DNA of 15,605 nt. It comes from UBA7683 sp964397855. GTDB lineage: Bacteria > Patescibacteriota > Saccharimonadia > Saccharimonadales > UBA7683. The DNA lies in the NCBI GenBank assembly GCA_964397855.1, contig CAYNKQ010000020.1:1-15605 (forward strand), written 5' to 3'. The first letter of the stretch is position 1. Every line of letters begins with the position of its first letter. The position numbers and the translations under genes were made by a program. The notes under the pieces were generated by a model, which was not told where the DNA came from, made no database searches, and saw only the letters and a program-made list of their open reading frames with translations. Positions 7,193 through 14,684 of this stretch are shown piece after piece.

Positions 7193-8347
7193 ATGAGCGC
7201 CGAGAATGAAACACTACGTATTGGGTTGGTTTCTGACACTAGTCTTGATGGCAACCACGGAGTTGGCACATATGTTCGTGACGTAGGCGGTTGGCTGAGC
7301 GAACAAGGACACCAAGTACACTACATTGTTGGACCAACAGACGATCAGCCGCTAGATGGCATCACCCACCAACCCGCCTCGCGCAACCATGGAGTCACCT
7401 TCAACGGAAATCGTCTCTTAATACCGTCTTCACTGAGCGTATCAGATTCACAGAATCTTTTAAGCGAGCTAGGCCTCGATGTTTTGCATATTCAAATGCC
7501 ATACGCCCCGTGGTTTGCCGGGCGGCTCGTCGCTGCCGCAACAACCGAACAGATTATAGGAACATTCCATATTCTGCCATTCGATAAAAAAGCACGACTT
7601 GGTGCTTGGGCAGTTGGCCGAACTCAGCAAGGTACACTACAAAAGTTTAATTCAATCGTCGCACCTTCTACAGCAGCCGCTCAATTTGCACATTGGGGAT
7701 ACAAGGTATCTCCAGAGGTTATAGGCAATCCAGTCGACACAAAGTTCTACCGAGATGCCCAGCCTCTACTCGAGTATGCAGATGACCATCTTAACATCGT
7801 CTATATTGGCAGACTTGTCGAACGAAAAGGAGTTCAACATGCAATCAGCTCACTCCAGTTAATAGCTGACGATCCTAGAACAACACGACATATTCGCTTT
7901 ATCATTGGGGGTTCGGGGAAATTACTGAGTGATCTACAAAAGCAAGCAAAGCAGCTAGAAGGTAGCAATGTGGAGATCGTTTTTGAGACCGAGGTTGACA
8001 ATGAGCGAAAGAGAAGACTGCTCAAATCTGCCGATATCGCGCTCTACCCAGCTACAAGCGGTGAGAGTTTTGGGATTGTTTTAACAGAGGCTATGGCAGC
8101 AGAACATCCAATCGTATTAGCTGGCAATAACCCTGGTTATCAATCTGTTTTAGGTGACTCCTTTGAAGAAATTGGCCTAGCCGCAACATTTGATCCGACA
8201 AATCACAATTCTATGGCAGCCTTAATTGGAAAATACTGTCGTAGCAGGTCGGCCCGCGAGCAACTTCGAGCACACCAGTCCAGTCAAGTTGGCCAGTATG
8301 ACATCAACGTCATAGGGTCTAAGCTTCTGGAACGCTACCAAAAATAA
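7193..8347 (+). CDS. GT4-family glycosyltransferase (GT-B fold)
   Basis: A 384-residue retaining glycosyltransferase of the GT4 type. The N-terminal half has the glycine-rich acceptor-side loop GNHGVGTYVRDVG (20-32) and the C-terminal half has the nucleotide-sugar-binding pieces YIGRLVERKG (204-213, with Arg207 and Lys212) and the E-x7-E signature GESFGIVLTEAMA (290-302, Glu291 and Glu299). There is no signal peptide or membrane segment, so it probably works at the inner face of the membrane. The overall plan resembles PimA-type mannosyltransferases acting on lipid carriers, but donor and acceptor cannot be read from the sequence. It is a single-gene unit, divergent from pyrG and convergent with ctpA across a 399-bp gap. 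Confidence 0.9.
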   Translation: MSAENETLRIGLVSDTSLDGNHGVGTYVRDVGGWLSEQGHQVHYIVGPTDDQPLDGITHQPASRNHGVTFNGNRLLIPSSLSVSDSQNLLSELGLDVLHIQMPYAPWFAGRLVAAATTEQIIGTFHILPFDKKARLGAWAVGRTQQGTLQKFNSIVAPSTAAAQFAHWGYKVSPEVIGNPVDTKFYRDAQPLLEYADDHLNIVYIGRLVERKGVQHAISSLQLIADDPRTTRHIRFIIGGSGKLLSDLQKQAKQLEGSNVEIVFETEVDNERKRRLLKSADIALYPATSGESFGIVLTEAMAAEHPIVLAGNNPGYQSVLGDSFEEIGLAATFDPTNHNSMAALIGKYCRSRSAREQLRAHQSSQVGQYDINVIGSKLLERYQK

Positions 8348-8395
8348 CTGCCCTGCCACACAGAACACCCTCATTATAAGCCGAGCAAAGCTCGC

Positions 8396-8615
8396 CAGCT
8401 TCCCCACCCATTCAACCAAACCCGAACCCCGGAAGCTCCTTTCTGACGAATCAAGGAAGGACTTGCCCGAACCCATAATCTAGAGAGTAGTGAGAGATGC
8501 TTGTCATCGTCCTGACGCGACAGAAACAAGCTGGAGGGGTATCGAGGCTTGGGTGTTATGGGTGTGCTTTTATCTTACTTTTGGCGGCAAAAGTGAGGAG
8601 AAAAAGAGGAAAGCA
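8396..8615. repeat. ~220-bp intergenic repeat, copy A
   Basis: The 399-bp gap 8348-8746 contains no convincing gene. Positions 8396-8615 align over nearly their full length with 13502-13720, including an identical 15-mer TGGAGGGGTATCGAG (8532-8546) and well-matched blocks such as CCACCCATTCAACCAA and CAAGGAAGGACTTGCC. Within this copy, 8574-8597 form a 10-bp hairpin (CTTACTTTTG-GCGG-CAAAAGTGAG) without a T tract. Read on the minus strand both copies translate GKSFLDS, with only third-position changes there, but each is otherwise interrupted. Family unknown; it may be a miniature element or a gene remnant. Confidence 0.75.
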
Positions 8616-8660
8616 GGATACTTGCTTGGAGAGCTGGGGGGTGGAGATGATTTGTTGTGG

Positions 8661-8683
8661 ACTGGATCTGCTGGGGCGGATGA
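8661..8683. repeat. Short imperfect-palindrome motif shared with 58-80
   Basis: ACTGGATCTGC followed by a GGATGA end matches 58-80 at 20 of 23 bases. Both can fold as ATCTGC-N4-GYGGAT. The surrounding 8684-8746 holds another nested palindrome (ATCCT...ACCGCGGT...AGGAT, 8708-8729) and no gene. Confidence 0.45.
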
Positions 8684-8746
8684 CGGACCAAGAGACAGGC
8701 AACCTAAATCCTTCTACCGCGGTCAGGATGGCATTACAAAACTATG

Positions 8747-9958
8747 TTACTTTAACTCAGAAACAGCGTGGTCTTTTTGTGGGTCACGATTAGCATTGAA
8801 GTCTTCCGCGGTAAGCTTTACTTCAATATCTGGCTTAATTCCCTCTTTGTTGACGTTAACACCCTTAGGGGTAAACCAGTGAGCTACAGTAACCTTGAGT
8901 TTGCCGCCATTCGGCAGATCAATTAGCTCCTGCACGCTACCTTTACCAAATGTTTTTTCACCCACTAATTTTGCCACACCGTGATCGTGAAGCGCACCCG
9001 CGAGTATTTCGCTAGCACTGGCACTACCACCATTGATAAGCATCGTGGTCGGGATGCCTGCAAGCGGAGGGTTGTTGCCAGTTTTGAGTGAAGAAGTAGT
9101 CTTGCCACCTTGTCGTTCTTCGACAACCACCTTATTGTCTAGCCAAAGTCCCGCAACCTTTACAGAAGAATCAAGCAGTCCACCACCGTTGTTACGAACG
9201 TCGACTATCACGCCTTTGACATTCTTCGACTTGAAGTCTATGGCTGCCCTACTGGCCAGCTCTGCAGTATCATCACTAAAGCGTGTAATCTGAAGGTAGC
9301 CAATATTGCCATCTAAAATCTCGCTTTTCACACTTGGTACCGTAATTTGAGAGCGCACTATTTTAAGCTCAAGTGCTGTACCATCCCGAACAAGGCCAAG
9401 CTTCACTTCTTTACCAGCTTCACCGCGAATCTTATTTACTGCTGCGTCCACACTGAGGCCAGTAGTATCTTGATCGTCGATTTTTGCAATAATATCACCT
9501 GCACGAACACCAGCTTTGGCTGCAGGCGAATCTACTACTGGAGCAATCACTATTAACTTATCATCCTTCTTGCCAAGTTCAGCGCCAATACCAGTAAACG
9601 TGCCGTTGAGGTCACTTTCAAACTCACTAGCCTCTGAAGCACTAAGGAATGTCGTATACGGATCACCGGCGGCATCCACCAGACCTCTTTGCATACCGTC
9701 CTGTAGTTTCTGTGTGTCTAGTTTCCCGTCAAACTTAGCCTTCAGCAGGTCATATACCTTTTCTACAGAATCAAAGTCTAAATTCTGGCTCAGTGCCTGG
9801 TTACCTTTATTTGTATATGGTGCAAAAAAGTAATCACCTAGAGTTGGTAATCTGTTGCCGGCTACAAACGCGATTACAACTGCTACCAGCAAGACCCCCA
9901 CCGATATTCTTTTTTGGTTCTTAGGACGTTCTTCCAATGTACTCTCTCTTTCATTCAT
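8747..9958 (-). CDS. ctpA: S41-family C-terminal processing protease
   Basis: A 403-residue membrane-anchored serine protease. One N-terminal membrane segment (about 18-38) places the rest outside the cytoplasm. A PDZ domain follows (about 118-205, GTFTGIGAELGK to the VRSQ strand), with the substrate-binding loop AKAGVRAGDIIAKID. The S41 core carries the Ser/Lys dyad: Ser314 in NGGSASASEI and Lys339 in TFGKGSVQ, 25 residues apart as in known CtpA and Prc enzymes. Such proteases trim or degrade envelope proteins, including peptidoglycan hydrolases and their regulators, and are often near ftsEX and envC-type genes, as here. The minus-strand -10 box TACAAT lies nine bases before the ATG, so the mRNA is nearly leaderless. 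No clear terminator is seen downstream. Confidence 0.95.
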   Translation of the reverse strand: MNERESTLEERPKNQKRISVGVLLVAVVIAFVAGNRLPTLGDYFFAPYTNKGNQALSQNLDFDSVEKVYDLLKAKFDGKLDTQKLQDGMQRGLVDAAGDPYTTFLSASEASEFESDLNGTFTGIGAELGKKDDKLIVIAPVVDSPAAKAGVRAGDIIAKIDDQDTTGLSVDAAVNKIRGEAGKEVKLGLVRDGTALELKIVRSQITVPSVKSEILDGNIGYLQITRFSDDTAELASRAAIDFKSKNVKGVIVDVRNNGGGLLDSSVKVAGLWLDNKVVVEERQGGKTTSSLKTGNNPPLAGIPTTMLINGGSASASEILAGALHDHGVAKLVGEKTFGKGSVQELIDLPNGGKLKVTVAHWFTPKGVNVNKEGIKPDIEVKLTAEDFNANRDPQKDHAVSELK

Positions 9959-9962
9959 GCTC

Positions 9963-9973
9963 TAAAAATTGTA
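9963..9973. promoter_or_regulatory. Overlapping divergent -10 regions
   Basis: The minus-strand box TACAAT (9973-9968) sits nine bases before the ctpA ATG at 9958. On the plus strand the same AT-rich patch (TAAAAAT, 9963-9969) is seven bases before the ATG at 9976. Only 17 bases separate the two start codons, so the two promoters must overlap if both genes have their own. The plus-strand box is the weaker call. Confidence 0.4.
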
Positions 9974-9975
9974 CC

Positions 9976-10998
9976 ATGGAACTAATGTTAAAAAGTGAAG
10001 ATTATTCGTGGGAGAAGCTCACCCGGGGGCAGTTCGACAAACTGCAAAAAACCTTGCGGCCAGCTGTTGTACCTCTTGAACAGAGTCCTGTCTGGGGCAA
10101 GTTTAACGACAAAGTTAAGGATAGATCATTCTTAGGCAGTTTTAGTTATAGTGACGCTTCCGGAAAACTAATGGCAATCGCCAGCGCTACGCTCTACCAC
10201 GAACGTGGCAGAAACTGGATCTGGATTAAGCACGGGCCACTATTCACGGAGTCCCCGAACAAGAACATTGTTCAAAATTTGTGTTCAGCTCTTAAAAAAC
10301 AATTCCGCGACCAAAACGTACTTTTCATTCGTCTCTCCTCACCCCTCAAAGTGAACCAACTACACCTTCCTTTCGAACACACCATGTACGACGAAACGGT
10401 AGTAGTTGAACTTGAACAAACCGAAGACGAGATCCTGTCTGATATGAGCCAAAGTGGACGGCAAGGTATTCGCAGATCAACCAAAGCTGGTATCAAAGTT
10501 ATAGAAGTCACCCAAGAGCGCGTGCAGATGTTTGCAGAAAAGTGCTACCCTATTCTTAAAGAGACTGGTCGGCGTGATGGTTTTGGTATTCATCCACTCA
10601 AACTCTACACTTCTATGTTGAAGGAACTCCCAGAGATCTCTCGCCTCTACGTTGCATCGTGCGAGGGTGTTGTTGAAGCTTGGGCAATAACAACCGAGTA
10701 CAGCGGCCAGGCAATGTATTACTACGGTGGCAGCAGCGCGAAAGCGCGCAATACGTATGCAGCCTACGCACTACACTGGGAAATAATAAAGGTCATGAGA
10801 GCACGTGGTAATAAAACCTATGATTTTATGGGTATTGCAGGAAAAAACTACTCTGGGCTTAAGAATGTAACTCAGTTTAAAATTAAGTTCTCGAAGAACA
10901 TTGTGACCATACCCCTCACCTACGATCTGCCCCTTCGGCCAGTAAAATATCATGCTTTTTCTGTAGCGATCAGAGCCAAACGTAGACTAAAAAGATAG
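9976..10998 (+). CDS. FemAB-family aminoacyltransferase
   Basis: A 340-residue protein of the FemABX type, which transfers amino acids from aminoacyl-tRNA to the lipid II peptide to build the peptidoglycan cross-bridge. It shows two GNAT-like halves: MSQSGRQGIRRSTKAG (157-172) matches the family's substrate-side motif, and YYYGGSS (248-254), LHWEIIKVMRARG (266-278) and YDFMGI (282-287) match the second GNAT domain. The long coiled-coil arm seen in staphylococcal FemA is absent. An upstream in-frame start at 9937 would overlap ctpA on the other strand, so I take the ATG at 9976. It reads against the surrounding minus-strand envelope genes and ends 52 bases from the convergent CHAP gene. Which amino acid it adds is not readable. 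Confidence 0.9.
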   Translation: MELMLKSEDYSWEKLTRGQFDKLQKTLRPAVVPLEQSPVWGKFNDKVKDRSFLGSFSYSDASGKLMAIASATLYHERGRNWIWIKHGPLFTESPNKNIVQNLCSALKKQFRDQNVLFIRLSSPLKVNQLHLPFEHTMYDETVVVELEQTEDEILSDMSQSGRQGIRRSTKAGIKVIEVTQERVQMFAEKCYPILKETGRRDGFGIHPLKLYTSMLKELPEISRLYVASCEGVVEAWAITTEYSGQAMYYYGGSSAKARNTYAAYALHWEIIKVMRARGNKTYDFMGIAGKNYSGLKNVTQFKIKFSKNIVTIPLTYDLPLRPVKYHAFSVAIRAKRRLKR

Positions 10999-11050
10999 TA
11001 AACAGTAGATAGCAGAGAAACTACTTTATAGCTATTTGCTAATATCCGTC

Positions 11051-12169
11051 TTATGGGAAGTGAATAAATTGTAGGCCAGAGGCACTAATCCACATTTCTG
11101 AATATTCACCTCGAACCGAGTAGTTGTACTGACTAACATAAATCTGGTTACCACTAACCGCCTCTACATACATAACATGACCGTAGTATCCAGACATCGA
11201 AACGGCCACGTCGCCAACTCTTGGGTTGCCGTCAACAGGAATACCTGCAGCCCGGGCGTTTGCGGGCCACTGATTAGCATTCCCGCGACCACCCCAGTAC
11301 GGCATATTTCTGCCCGACTGATAAACCTTCCAGGCCGTATAACTAACGCACTCGCGGTTATACATGCCCCAACTATCTACAAGTGAATCTTGAGGTGCAT
11401 TTGCCCATTTTGAAGGATATCCACCTTTTGATGGATCACCGGCAATTGCCTTGCCGCCTAGTGCAGCATTGGCGGCTCGTTGCTGTGCACGAAGTTTTGA
11501 AATTTCTTGACTCTGATTCTTGATTTGCGCGTCAAAAGTGGCTTTGTCTTGGTTGACAGATGAAAGCTTTGCACTAGCTTCCGCGTTCTTCTGATCAAGA
11601 GATCCGCGAAGTGATTTTTGTTCGTCGAGAATTTTGGTGACTTCTTTTTTCTGAGAATCAAGTTGCTGCTTAAGTCGTTCTATTTCATCCATAGTCGTGC
11701 TGATACTGTCTTTAATACGGTCACGATATTCTTGTTTGTCGACAAAATCACCAAGGTTTTTACTACTAGCAATCATTTCGAGGGGTGAGATATCGCCTTC
11801 TATATACATAGAGCGAATATTGGCGGAGAGGAGTTCTTTTTGTTCTTCAATCTTTTTCTGAGCCGCATCAATCTGGGTGGTAAGCTCTGTCTGACGCGCA
11901 GTGTTGACGTCTATTTGAGCTTGGATCGAAGCAATCTGGGTGGCCAAAGCGTCGATTTCACCTTGAATTCCTTGAGCTTGTTGACCAAGTGCACTAGATA
12001 GACCCTGGTTTTGTGAACGCTGCTGCTCAAGAGCTTTGATTTGTTCTTCAAACTGATCAGCATAGGCTCCAACAGGGGTAAGAATACTTGAAACTACAAC
12101 TGCTGCTGCCGCGAGTAGTGGAGTTAATTTGGGGACATTCTTCTTACCGTGGTTTGTGTGGTGGACCAT
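11051..12169 (-). CDS. Secreted coiled-coil CHAP peptidoglycan hydrolase (PcsB-like)
   Basis: A 372-residue exported protein. The signal peptide is residues 1-37 (basic N-region, hydrophobic core, cleavage after AYA). Residues about 38-237 form long coiled coils, interrupted by the short linker MYIEGDISPLEMI (121-133). The C-terminal CHAP domain (about 245-372) has Cys274 in NRECVSY, His331 in YYGHVMYVE and Asn349 in SQYNY as the catalytic set. CHAP enzymes cut peptidoglycan as amidases or endopeptidases. The layout matches PcsB, whose coiled coil binds FtsX in streptococci. The ATG at 12169 is chosen because it lies right behind the promoter and puts the coiled coil in the same register as the neighbouring M23 protein. 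It ends convergent with the FemAB gene. Confidence 0.93.
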   Translation of the reverse strand: MVHHTNHGKKNVPKLTPLLAAAAVVVSSILTPVGAYADQFEEQIKALEQQRSQNQGLSSALGQQAQGIQGEIDALATQIASIQAQIDVNTARQTELTTQIDAAQKKIEEQKELLSANIRSMYIEGDISPLEMIASSKNLGDFVDKQEYRDRIKDSISTTMDEIERLKQQLDSQKKEVTKILDEQKSLRGSLDQKNAEASAKLSSVNQDKATFDAQIKNQSQEISKLRAQQRAANAALGGKAIAGDPSKGGYPSKWANAPQDSLVDSWGMYNRECVSYTAWKVYQSGRNMPYWGGRGNANQWPANARAAGIPVDGNPRVGDVAVSMSGYYGHVMYVEAVSGNQIYVSQYNYSVRGEYSEMWISASGLQFIHFP

Positions 12170-12179
12170 AGTTACATTT

Positions 12180-12208
12180 AGATTAGCATAAGCATCATGT
12201 GGGGTCAA
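12180..12208 (-). promoter_or_regulatory. Promoter for the CHAP gene
   Basis: On the minus strand: TTGACC (12208-12203), a 17-base spacer, TAATCT (12185-12180), then ten bases to the ATG at 12169. The stretch TAATCTAAATGTA is identical upstream of the M23 gene, so the two hydrolase genes share promoter sequence as well as coding sequence. Confidence 0.6.
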
Positions 12209-12251
12209 ATATGCCCAGTCATAAGCACAACGTTCTTTCAGCTAATACTTT

Positions 12252-13385
12252 TTAGCAGTTACGCGCTTCCATATGTGCGTAAATCGACAGGAGTCCATCA
12301 CCATGCTGAATCATTGCCATGCAGCCAAAATGCCAGTACCCAACAAGCTGTTCGGACCATCCTTTATACAAAATCCCATCTTCAACTGCCCTTATAGGTG
12401 TTCCTGCCGAGGCCCCGTAATCCACTCCATCATGCCCGCCAGCCCCATAACCGTACTGCCATGGATTTTCACCAAATTCTTGTGTGATCGGAGCATTCAG
12501 TGGAGCCGACCAACGACCACCAAGATAATTACGAGGATTCACTGCCTTACCATTGATTTGAGCCCGTAAATGGAGATGTGCACCAAATGAGTTGCCTGTA
12601 TTGCCAACTGTTCCAATAATTGCTCCCCTGCTGACATCTCCGGAACTCGGCAGATTCTTCACATTAACGCGTGAAAGCGCAGCTTGCATTGCCTGTATTT
12701 CTGCCTGTAGTTTAGTGATGTCGCCCTGCTTTGCACGGACCTGGGCATCAAAGGTAGCCTTATCTTGATTGACAGATTGAAGTTTCGTATTTGCGTCTGC
12801 ATTCTTCTGATCAAGAGATCCGCGAAGTGATTTTTGTTCGTCGAGAATTTTGGTGACTTCTTTTTTCTGGGAATCAAGCTGATTTTTTAATAACTCAATC
12901 TCTGTCATGGTTTTACCGATACTGTCTTTAATACGATCACGATATTCTTGTTTGTCGACAAAATCACCCAAATTCTTGCTGCTTGCTATCATTTCGAGCG
13001 GTGAGATGTCGCCTTCTATATACATAGAGCGAATGTTGGCGGAGAGGAGTTCTCGCTGCAATGTTAACTTTTTTTGAGCAACCTCAATTTCTTTAGTAAT
13101 CTGGTTCTGTTTCGCGGTATTGGTATCAATTTGCGATTGGATGGATGCAATCTGGTCTTGCAGTACGTTAATTTCACCTTGAATTCCTTGAGCTTGCTGA
13201 CCAAGCGCACCAGCGTTAGCACCGGCCGCTTCACTCTCGCGCTTTTTCTGCTGAATCTCTTGCTGAATCTCGTTAACTGAGCGTGCATATGCGCGCATCG
13301 AACCGCCCAATACAAACACACTCACAAGTGCCACACCCAGAAGGTATTTATAGCGCACTGAAGTATTTACAGAGGTGTTCTTCAT
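12252..13385 (-). CDS. Secreted coiled-coil M23 (LytM) protein with rearranged domain
   Basis: A 377-residue exported protein, EnvC-like in layout. Residues 1-34 are the signal peptide (cleavage after AYA), 35-240 are coiled coil nearly identical to the CHAP neighbour, and 245-377 are M23-derived. The M23 pieces are in an unusual order: VGNTGNSFGAHLHLR with His270/His272 and the NGKAVNP strand come first (255-284), then ITQEFG (300-305), HDGVD with His318/Asp322, the GTPIRAVEDG strand, HGDG and YAHM with His371 at the extreme C-terminus. In ordinary M23 enzymes the HLH part comes last. All zinc and catalytic residues are nevertheless present, so it may be an active endopeptidase or, like EnvC, an amidase activator. 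It is preceded by its own promoter. Confidence 0.9.
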   Translation of the reverse strand: MKNTSVNTSVRYKYLLGVALVSVFVLGGSMRAYARSVNEIQQEIQQKKRESEAAGANAGALGQQAQGIQGEINVLQDQIASIQSQIDTNTAKQNQITKEIEVAQKKLTLQRELLSANIRSMYIEGDISPLEMIASSKNLGDFVDKQEYRDRIKDSIGKTMTEIELLKNQLDSQKKEVTKILDEQKSLRGSLDQKNADANTKLQSVNQDKATFDAQVRAKQGDITKLQAEIQAMQAALSRVNVKNLPSSGDVSRGAIIGTVGNTGNSFGAHLHLRAQINGKAVNPRNYLGGRWSAPLNAPITQEFGENPWQYGYGAGGHDGVDYGASAGTPIRAVEDGILYKGWSEQLVGYWHFGCMAMIQHGDGLLSIYAHMEARNC

Positions 13386-13393
13386 CTACATTT

Positions 13394-13422
13394 AGATTAA
13401 CATAAGCAATTTCTCAAACCAA
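13394..13422 (-). promoter_or_regulatory. Promoter for the M23 gene
   Basis: On the minus strand: TTGGTT (13422-13417), a 17-base spacer, TAATCT (13399-13394), then eight bases to the ATG at 13385, so the mRNA should be leaderless. It shares TAATCTAAATGTA with the CHAP promoter. Confidence 0.55.
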
Positions 13423-13501
13423 ACCACTGAGTTAAACAATCAACACACATCGACATCGTCAGCCGAACTGAGAGTCCAATCATAACCTTCACCCTGCGAG
13501 A

Positions 13502-13720
13502 CAGCTCCCCCACCTATTCAACCAAGAGCCGAAACACCGGAGGCTGCTTTTTCTTGAGTCAAGGAATGACTTGCCTGAACTAATAGACATATAGCTGTAA
13601 AGGATGCTTGGCATTGTCACAACGCAAGAAAAGGAGTTGGAGGGGTATCGAGTCTTGGGTATTATGGGCGTAGGCTCTGTCCCTTCAAGCGGCAAAAGTA
13701 GAAAGGAAAAATATAAAGGA
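13502..13720. repeat. ~220-bp intergenic repeat, copy B
   Basis: The 342-bp gap 13386-13727 holds the M23 promoter and this second copy of the repeat at 8396-8615, in the same orientation. The shared 15-mer is at 13638-13652. The hairpin of copy A is degraded here (TTCAAGCGGCAAAAG). A minus-strand reading frame of 68 codons (13489-13695) includes ISSGKSFLDS and SWLNRWGS; copy A shows equivalent residues only with a one-base frameshift. The repeat separates ftsX from the hydrolase genes and ends within ten bases of the ftsX stop. Confidence 0.75.
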
Positions 13721-13727
13721 GACGCCG

Positions 13728-14684
13728 TTATTTAGCAGTCTTGAGCTTGAGGTGCTTCCTAATCGCAAGATAGGACGAGAATGCACCAATCACCACACCA
13801 ATCAAAATAGTCACCGGGACTAGAATGAATATCCACGTATTAAACTGGCTTACGGCCGGACTAATTTCTTCAACGTAGTCACCCAGCTTTGGCGCCTGGC
13901 CTATCACAAGTGCATAGAAGAACACTGATGCCAAAATACCAGCAATCGCCCCATAAATTGAAGCCTCCACCAAGAACGGACCCCTGATGTACCATTTACT
14001 CGCACCAATCAATTGCATGATTTCAATTTCGTCTTTTCGGTTGAATATTGTCATACGAATAGTATTTAGAATGACAAGGATCGAGATTGAACCAAAAATA
14101 ATACTCGCTACCAGCCCCCCATTGCGAAGAAACTTAGCAATGTTACCAAGTCGGTCCACGGCAGTTCGCTTTGCGTCGTCTTTGTATGAGTCTTTGTCTA
14201 CAATAGCTTTATACTTTTCTTGCCGAGTCACTTCAACTACGTTCTGAAGTTTGGCAGTATCGATAGTTTTTACCCGAATACTAGCTGGGAAGGCATCTGT
14301 TGCCTGAGCTATGGCCTGTAACGTCTTAATGTCATCTTTGTTCTGTTCTTCAAAACTTGTACGTGCGTCTTCTTTAGATATGTAGGTGACTTCCCTAACC
14401 TCTAGGCTAGAATCGTTTCGAAGCGCGTTCGAAACTTGATCGATCTGGTCTTTGGTAGCTTCATTTTTAAAGAATATGGAGACGTCAATTTTATCTTCAA
14501 AGGCTGTCACCGTACTGTTTAAGGTATAGCTTGCAAATAATGTCACTAGAATACAACCAAGCGTAATGGTCATCACAACAGTAGCGGCAACCGACAGCCA
14601 GGCATTACGCAAAAAACTATGTGCGCCAGTTGTAAAAACTCTGCGTAGGTTTATTAACTTTCGTTTAAAGCTACTGCCCTTCAT
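13728..14684 (-). CDS. ftsX: Cell-division protein FtsX
   Basis: A 318-residue membrane protein with the FtsX plan: a cytoplasmic N-terminus, TM1 (about 30-54), a large extracellular domain (about 56-185), then TM2 (190-212), TM3 (236-262) and TM4 (284-308). The cytoplasmic loop after TM2 has RKDEIEIMQLIGASKWYIRGPFL, the typical coupling segment to FtsE. FtsX is not a transporter. It passes FtsE ATPase cycles through its extracellular domain to peptidoglycan hydrolases or their activators. Its ATG shares one base with the ftsE stop (TAATG), so the two are translationally coupled. The likely partners are the coiled-coil M23 and CHAP proteins encoded just downstream. Confidence 0.95.
   Translation of the reverse strand: MKGSSFKRKLINLRRVFTTGAHSFLRNAWLSVAATVVMTITLGCILVTLFASYTLNSTVTAFEDKIDVSIFFKNEATKDQIDQVSNALRNDSSLEVREVTYISKEDARTSFEEQNKDDIKTLQAIAQATDAFPASIRVKTIDTAKLQNVVEVTRQEKYKAIVDKDSYKDDAKRTAVDRLGNIAKFLRNGGLVASIIFGSISILVILNTIRMTIFNRKDEIEIMQLIGASKWYIRGPFLVEASIYGAIAGILASVFFYALVIGQAPKLGDYVEEISPAVSQFNTWIFILVPVTILIGVVIGAFSSYLAIRKHLKLKTAK

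Noticed and set aside
8490..8882. Plus-strand 130-codon frame
   Set aside because: It overlaps repeat copy A and the 3' end of ctpA on the other strand, with no recognisable domain and no start signals.
10999..11050. Weak hairpins (AGTAG/CTACT, ATAGC/GCTAT) between FemAB and CHAP genes
   Set aside because: Stems of five bases with long loops and no T tract are not convincing terminators.
13489..13695. Minus-strand 68-codon frame within repeat copy B
   Set aside because: The related copy A is frameshifted and has stops, so a functional gene is not supported; kept only as a note on the repeat.
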